Source: Miscanthus floridulus
Lineage: Eukaryota > Streptophyta > Magnoliopsida > Poales > Poaceae
Direction: 5' to 3'
Length of the DNA stretch: 64,000 bases
Assembly: GCF_019320115.1 (NCBI RefSeq)
Contig: NC_089584.1
Coordinates: forward strand, 72,943,533-73,007,532
Shown: piece after piece, positions 58,359 through 64,000 of the stretch
How positions within the stretch are numbered: the first letter of the stretch is position 1
Layout: each line of letters starts with the position of its first letter
The notes under the pieces: model-generated
Told to the model about the DNA's origin: nothing
The model's input: only the letters and a program-made list of their open reading frames with translations
Database searches by the model: none
Translations under genes and position numbers: made by a program

Positions 58359-59257
58359 TGAAAGGTCCTAATGGCTAGAGGGGGGGTGAATAGCCTAATA
58401 AAAATTTCTACAACAACACTTAACAAAAGATTAGACAATTATGAGGCAAAGCAAGTATTGCACTAGCCTACTCAAAATGCAAGCCACCTACCACAATTCT
58501 AGTTTAGATAGTGTCAATTTACACAAGAGCAATGACCCTACCCTATGTTAGTGTGCTCTCAAAGGCTAACTAAAAAGCCACACCAACCAAGCATGCAAGC
58601 TCTCACAACTAGCTACACTAAAGAGCTTGTCAACTAGTTTGCGGTAAAGTAAAGAGAGTGATCAAGATAGTTATACCGTCGTGTAGAGGAGTGAACCAAT
58701 CAACCACAAGGATGAATAACAATGGAGACCAATCACCTCGGAATCAAAGGATGAACACAATGATTTTTACCGAGGTTCACTTGCTTGCCGGCAAGCTACT
58801 CCTTGTTGTGGCGATTCACTCACTTGGAGGTTCACGTGCTAATTGGCTTCACACGCTAAACCCTCAACAGGGTGCCACACAACCAACACAAGATGAGGAT
58901 TAGACAAGCCACAAGCAATTCACTAGAGTACCTTTTGGCGCTCCGCCAGGGAAAGGTCAAGAACCCCTCACAATCACCACGATCGGAGCCAGAGACAATC
59001 ATCACCCTCCGCTCAATGATCCTCACTGCTCCAAGCCATCTAGGTGGTGGCAACCACCAAGAGTAACAAGCGAAATCCGCAGCGAAACACGAACACCAAG
59101 TGCCTCTAGATGCAATCACTCAAGCAATGCACTTGGATCACTCCAATCTCACTATGATGATGAATCAATGATGGAGATGAGTGGGAGGACTTTGGCTAAG
59201 CTCACAAGTATGCTATGTCAATGTAAATGTGCAAGAGAGTGAGCTTGAGCTGGCCAT

Positions 59258-59277
59258 GGGGCTTAAATAGAAGCCCC
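59258..59277 (-). promoter_or_regulatory. SIRE LTR TATA-like box inside an inverted repeat
   Basis: GGGGCTT, AAATAG, AAGCCCC on the plus strand: perfect 7-bp arms. The minus strand reads CTATTTAAG across the loop and first arm bases, a plausible TATA box for the minus-strand element. It lies about 0.9 kb into the LTR, with the palindrome cluster directly upstream. Confidence 0.6.
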
Positions 59278-59322
59278 CACGAAATAGAGCCGTTGTACCC
59301 CTTCACTGGGCACTGATCGGGG

Positions 59323-59670
59323 TGACCGGACGCTCTGGTCCAACTGACCAGACGCTGCTCCTCAGCGTCCGGTCGCCCAATGGCGGCCATGTGTTATCTG
59401 TGTTCAATAGTGTTCATCAGATTCCAACGGTCGAAATGTTGACCGGACACTCCGATAGAATTGATCGGACGCTGGAGCCTCAGCGTCCGGTCGAGTACAA
59501 TAAGGGTCAAAACCAAGTTTTCCTCAACCGGACGCGTCCGGTCCACCTTGACCGGACACAGCACAGTGTCCAGTGGTAAACCCTAGCCACTGTACCGCCA
59601 GTCAACGCGACCGAACATAGCCAGTCAGCATCCGGTGCTTTTGGATCCAGCGTCCGGTCAGTTGACCGAT
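59323..59670. repeat. cluster of GACCGGACGC palindromes in the SIRE LTR U3
   Basis: Motif GACCGGACGC/GCGTCCGGTC or close variants occurs about ten times in 350 bp, in both orientations. It includes a perfect 16-bp palindrome ACCGGACGCGTCCGGT at 59527-59542 and paired arms around 59346-59374 and 59463-59493. The position just upstream of the TATA-like box suggests a protein-binding array. Confidence 0.8.
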
Positions 59671-60167
59671 GCTAGCATCACCTCTGTTTTCACTTCTAAC
59701 TTCTCCACCCTTGCTCTAATATGCCAACCACCAAGTGTATCACCTTGTGCACATGTGTTAGCGTATTTTCACAAATATTTTCAAGGGTGTTAGCACTCCA
59801 CTAGATTCTAAATGCATATGCAATGAGTTAGAGCATCTAGTGGCACTTTGATAACCGCATTCCGATATGAGTTTCACCCTTCTTAATAGTACGGCTATCA
59901 AACCTAAATGTGATCACACTCTTTAAGTGTCTTGATCACCAAAACAAAATAGCTCCTATGGTTTATACCTTTGCCTTGAGCTTTTTGTTTTTCTCTTTCT
60001 TCTTCTCAAGTTTAAGCCCTTGATCATTGCCATGCCATCACCATTGTCATGCTATGATCTTCATAAGCTTCTCTACTTGAAGTGTGCTACCTATCTAATG
60101 ATCACTTGATAAACTAGGTTAGCACTTAGGGTTTCATCAATTCACTAAAACCAAACTAGAGCTTTCA

Positions 60168-60181
60168 ATCTCCCCCTTTTT
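60168..60181 (-). other. SIRE polypurine tract
   Basis: Minus strand AAAAAGGGGGAGAT immediately before the LTR start TGAAAGC. It would prime plus-strand synthesis. Confidence 0.85.
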
Positions 60182-61319
60182 GGTAATTGATGACAACCCT
60201 TATACAAAGATATGAATTGAAATTCAATTGAATCCATGTTGCTTGCCCAAGCATATTTACCATGTGTAAAAGAATATGGACAAGTTTCATGAACCCTAAG
60301 TGGTAGCAATTGCTCCCCCTACATATGTGCTAAGAATTTGGATTGAAGCTTGCACATATGCTTAGATAGGAAATATAGGAGTCAATGTCTACCAAATGAT
60401 GCTAAGGTATAGAAAATAGACCTTTGAAGCGTGATACCAATTGGAGTGCACCAATATACCATCCTTAGCACCATGGTTAGTTCTATATCACTTGGAAACA
60501 TACTTTAAAAAGATACCACTTGTAAAGACTTGCTTGGAAATGAAAATTATCTAGTGATTTCATTTCATCATTCAACCTTACAACTAACATTCATCACACA
60601 AGCATGGATGTGTAAATTAAATACTTGTGCCATGAAAGCAAACATATGAAATGCACATTCAAATGCATCATACAAGTTTATGAGCTTGCTCCCCCTATTT
60701 GTGTGCTCAAAATTTTAGTTGATCCCTTTCCTTTTTCATATCTCTCCCCCTATATCTTTGTTTCTCTTTCCCCCATATCTTTATTTTCTCTCCCCCATAT
60801 CTTTGTTTTCTCTCCCCCTTTGTCATCAATAACCACAAAGGTTCTAAATGTAGATAGTATTACTTGTAGGGTTGAGATTATCAATGTCAATCAATGGGGT
60901 GAGAATCATTTTCCTGAATTTGGTTTAGTCTAGATTATTTACAAAAGATATTTAACTTGGTTTGATCCAAGGACAAGCTTCTTCACACCTCCAAATAAGG
61001 GTTATCTTGTACCATGTTGAGTTAAACACTTATAGCTCATTTTCTAGATTAAACACTAGGTTTACAAGCCCACAAACATGTCATATGCTATCACTAGATC
61101 ATGTCAAGCATAGAAGCAATAGTGATACCATATAAACATCAAATTCATTTGATTTTCTTGAATGAACCTAATAAAATGGAACCACTTGAAAGGTCCTAAT
61201 AAGATTGAAAATATGACTAGATGCACTAAACATGTCCTTAGCAAGGATGTATGTCATGTCAATCAACTTTTACCTTGGATTGCTCGAAGGAGAGGCATGC
61301 CATGTAAATGGGGGGTGCA
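60182..61319 (-). other. SIRE untranslated region between pol and 3' LTR
   Basis: No gene is readable on the element strand. It has several purine-rich runs (minus strand) at about 60312, 60690 and 60742-60825, including three or four tandem copies of a 23-27 bp unit containing GGGGGAGA and AAAGATAT. Elements of this group can have an env-like frame here; none is visible. Confidence 0.6.
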
Positions 61320-62636
61320 TCAACACATATTTGAGAAATCCAATATGTTCAACTCATTTCTTAGCTTGCAAAACTTTTTCTCATCCAATGGCTTGGTGAA
61401 TATGTCGACAAGTTGATCTTCGGTGCCTACACTCTCAATGCAAATGTCCCCTTTTTGTTGGTGATCTCTTATGAAATGGTAGCGGACATCAATGTGCTTT
61501 GTTCTTGCATGTTGCACCGGATTGTTGGTTAACTTAATTGCACTCTCATTGTCACATAGCAATGGCACTTTCTTAAACTTGATTCCAAAGTCACTCAAAG
61601 TGGCCATCATCCAAAGTACTTATGCACAACAACTACCGACGGATATATATTCGGCTTCGGCGGTTGATAATGCAACACAATTTTGCTTCTTTGATGACCA
61701 TGAAACAAGTGATCTTCCCAACAATTGACATGTGCCTGAGGTGCTCTTCCTTTCTACCTTGCATCCCGCATAATCTGAGTCGGAGTAACCAACTAGCTCA
61801 AACTTTGCTCCTTTGGGATGCCACAAACCAACATTCGGTGTATGCTTCAAGTACCTCAATATTCTCTTTGTAGCCTTCAAATGACTTTCTCTTGGTGAGG
61901 CTTAAAATCTTGCACACATGCATACACTAAACATGACATTCGGCCTTGATACAGTCACATAGATTAGGCTTCCAATCATAGACCGATACAACTTTTGATC
62001 CACCATGTTTCCACTTGCATCACTATCCAAGTTGCCATTGGTTTCCATTGGTGTGCTAATGACTTTGCTATCAATCATGCCAAACTTCTTGATCATGTCC
62101 TTAATGTACTTGCCTTGATTCACAAATGTTCCATTCTTTAATTGCTTGATTTGAAGACCAAGGAAGTAACCCAACTCTCCAATCATGGACATCTCAAACT
62201 CATTAGCCATCATCTTTCCAAACTCATCACAAAATTCTTGATTTGTTGATCCAAATATGATGTCATCAACATAGATTTGCAATACAAATAGATCTTTTCC
62301 AATCTACTTGATGAAAAGAGTGGTGTCAACCTTGCCCATTGTGAACCCTTTAGAGAGGAGGAAGTCCCTTAATCTCTCATACCATGCTCTAGGTGCTTGC
62401 TTCAAGCCATACAATACCTTCTTCAACTTGTACACATGGTTGGGCTTCTTGTCATCTTCAAAACTAGGAGGTTGCTCAACATATACTTCTTCATTGATAT
62501 AACCATTGAGAAATGCACTCTTAACATCCATTTGATAGAGCTTGATATTGTGAGCACAAGCAAAGGCTAGCAAGATTCTTATCGCTTCCAATCTAGTAAC
62601 CGGGGCATATGTTTCTCCAAAGTCAAGACCTTCAAC
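61320..62636 (-). pseudogene. pol: SIRE reverse transcriptase and RNase H (in-frame stops only)
   Basis: Copies RNA to DNA and removes the RNA. Minus-strand frame continuous from integrase. RT: YQMDVKSAFLNGYINEEVYV (about 62530), KVLYGLKQAPRAWYERL (62400), catalytic YVDDIIFGSTN (62275), LGYFLGLQIKQ. RNase H: GYSDSDYAGCKVERKSTSG (61790), LSTAEAEYISVGSC (61655), LLCDNESAIKLTNNPVQHARTKHIDVRYHF (given in parts; 61555-61470), LVDIFTKPLD (61400). It ends FSNMC, stop at 61320. Stops at about 62301 (TAG), 61899 (TAA) and 61617 (TAA) lie where CAG or CAA would be expected. All visible catalytic residues are kept. Confidence 0.88.
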
Positions 62637-64000
62637 TTAAGTATAGCCATGTGCTGCCAATCTTGCTTTGTTCCTTACTACTATTCCATCTTGATCTTGC
62701 TTATTTCTAAAGACCCATTTGGTTCCAATCACATTGTGTCCCTCTAGTCTTTCTACCAACTCCCATACTTGATTTCTTGTGAAGTTATTTAATTCTTCAT
62801 GCATAGCATTCACCCAATCAACATCCTTCAAAGCTTCATCTATCTTCTTTGGTTCAATGGATGACACAAATGAGAAGTGTTCACAAAATGATGCCAATCT
62901 TGATCTCGTTTGCACACCTCTTGAAATATCTCCAATGATTGTATCCAAAGGATGATCTCTTGCAATACTTGTTGGTTGGAGCAATGGAACTTGATTGCTT
63001 GCACTTGTTTGATCATTGGGTTGAGATGATGTACTAGCCACTTGATTTTGATCAATGTCGTGAGAGTCACTTGCACTAGCTTGATTTGTATCATCTTGCA
63101 CATTTGAGTTGGAGAGCACTTGCACTTGATCATCTTCATCATCAATCACTTGCATAGGCCTCAATTCACCAATATCCATGTTCTTCATGGCATTTGAAAG
63201 TTGAATGCCTCTCACATCTTCCAAGTTCTCATTCTCTACTTGTGAACCCTTGGTTTCATCAAATTCAACATCATGAACTTCCTCAAGAGTACCACTATCC
63301 AAATTCCAAACTCTATATGCTTTGCTTGTAGTGGAATATCCAAGTAAGAATCATTCATCACATTTCTTATCAAACTTGCCCAATCTAGTACCTTTCTTCA
63401 AGATATAGCATTTGCAACCAAAGACCTGAAAATATGCAATGTTGGGCTTTCTACCATTTAAGAGCTCATATGGTGTCTTCTCTTTCAATCGGTGACAATA
63501 GAGGCGGTTGCTACAATAGCAAGCCATGTTGATAGCTTCAGCCCAAAAAGATTGACTCACATTGTACTCACTAAGCATAGACCTTGCCATATCAATGAGT
63601 GTTCTATTTTTCCTCTCAACAAGGCCATTTGATTGTGGAGTGTACTTGGCCGAGAATTGATGTCTAATTCCAAATTCATCACACAACTCATCAATTCTAG
63701 TGTTCTTGAACTCACTACCATTGTCACTCCTAACTCTCTTGATGGTTGTTTCAAACTCATTGTGAATGCCCTTGACAAATGATTTGAATGTTGCAAACAC
63801 ATCACTTTTGTCCACTAGAAAAAATATCCATGTGTATCTAGTGTAGTCATCCACTATCACAAAAGCCATATTTATTTCCACCGATGCTAGTGTATTGTGT
63901 TGGCCCAAATAAGTCCATGTGCAATAACTCAAATGCTTTACTAGTGCTCATCATGCTTTTCTGAGGATGGGTGTTTCCAATTTGTTTGCTGGCTTGACAA
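62637..64000 (-). pseudogene. pol: SIRE integrase and pol linker (one frameshift, stops)
   Basis: Window-edge portion of pol. The N-terminal part reads FELLHMDLFGPTQYTSIGG (about 63935-63880). A one-base insertion in the T-run near 63868 changes frame. Then FVIVDDYTRYTWIFFLV (first catalytic Asp), VRSDNGSEFKN (second Asp) and YTPQSNGLVERKNRT (catalytic Glu): a complete D,D,E triad. FGCKCYILKK and an acidic, Asn/Gln/Ser-rich linker (63240-62960) follow. RT begins at ALKDVDWVNAMHEELNNF, VIGTKWVFRNKQDQDG and RLAAHGYT. Stops: TGA at about 63348, TAA at 62634. The gag and protease lie beyond 64000. Confidence 0.85.

Larger units (their letters stand above)
58359..60167 (-). repeat. SIRE-type 3' LTR (1809 bp)
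   Basis: On the minus strand it starts TGAAAGCTCTAG at 60167, after the polypurine tract, and ends GACCTTTCA at 58359. TGAAAG and CTTTCA form the terminal inverted repeat. TATA region at 59258-59277; palindrome cluster at 59323-59670. Frames in it (58658-59579 plus, 58856-59390 minus) are LTR sequence. Confidence 0.9.
58359..64000 (-). mobile_element. Ty1/Copia element of SIRE/Maximus type, 3' part
   Basis: Minus strand: integrase, RT and RNase H (to 61320), a 1.15-kb untranslated stretch with purine-rich repeats, polypurine tract, and 3' LTR 60167-58359. Integrase before RT makes it Copia; the wording (KVLYGLKQAPRAWYERL, ELNILDFSNMC ending) fits the SIRE/Opie group. The sequence before the LTR end, 58354-58358 (GCTGC), is the candidate target site. 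The 5' part is outside. It is the least decayed element of the window. Confidence 0.88.

Noticed and set aside
61492..61873. Plus-strand frames over the Copia RNase H
   Set aside because: Shadows of the minus-strand pol frame with its RNase H motifs.

Overview
This is a eukaryotic nuclear window from a large, repeat-rich grass genome. The element families point to Poaceae, and probably a panicoid such as an Andropogoneae species, but that assignment is inference. There is no bacterial gene organisation. At least 85-90 % of the window is transposable element, mostly retrotransposons nested inside one another, with one decayed host-type gene (F-box) between the nests.

Layout. 1-249 is the end of a CACTA DNA transposon and 3286-3915 is the start of a second one of the same family, facing away from it. 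Between them (250-3285) is unresolved sequence. 3921-44455 is one old Ty3/Gypsy element of Tat type (Tat1, + strand). Its LTRs are 1261 and 1262 bp once an inner insertion is removed, and it is bounded by the target duplication GGTGG. Two younger Ty3/Gypsy chromoviruses of Tekay/Del type sit inside Tat1. Tekay-A (+, 13653-25758) lies in the 3' untranslated part and has lost about 4.3 kb by an internal deletion. Tekay-B (-, 27570-43984) is complete, 16.4 kb, bounded by GTCTT, and inserted in the Tat1 3' LTR. 44456-46857 holds an F-box pseudogene (- strand) with a recognisable 3' intron. 47170-55890 is a second, truncated Tat element (Tat2, - strand) with decayed RNase H and integrase, two tandem-repeat arrays and a long gene-like reading frame on the opposite strand. 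At 55891 the RNase H of Tat2 is cut by the LTR of a third Tekay-like element, and at 58359 that LTR is cut by a Ty1/Copia SIRE/Maximus-type element (- strand) that runs off the window and is the best preserved coding unit here.

How the parts relate. Tat1 carries LTR promoter, primer site, gag, protease, RT, RNase H, integrase, repeat-rich 3' region and polypurine tract in order. Both Tekay copies carry an extra reading frame (orf0) before gag, with a region shaped like a double-stranded RNA binding domain, a coiled coil and an acidic tail. In-frame stops are mostly TAG or TAA where CAG, CAA or TGG is expected, which is the pattern left by cytosine methylation and deamination. Hand counts in sampled stretches give about 14 % LTR divergence for Tat1 and under 3 % for the two Tekay copies. 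That matches the nesting order.

Most interesting points: the two Tekay copies are opposed and form a potential 2.8-kb-arm hairpin across 22.9-32.6 kb; the orf0 domain; the spliced-gene-like antisense frame in Tat2; an LTR rebuilt with a piece of Tat gag; TATA boxes embedded in perfect inverted repeats in two unrelated LTR families; and a dense palindrome cluster in the Copia LTR.
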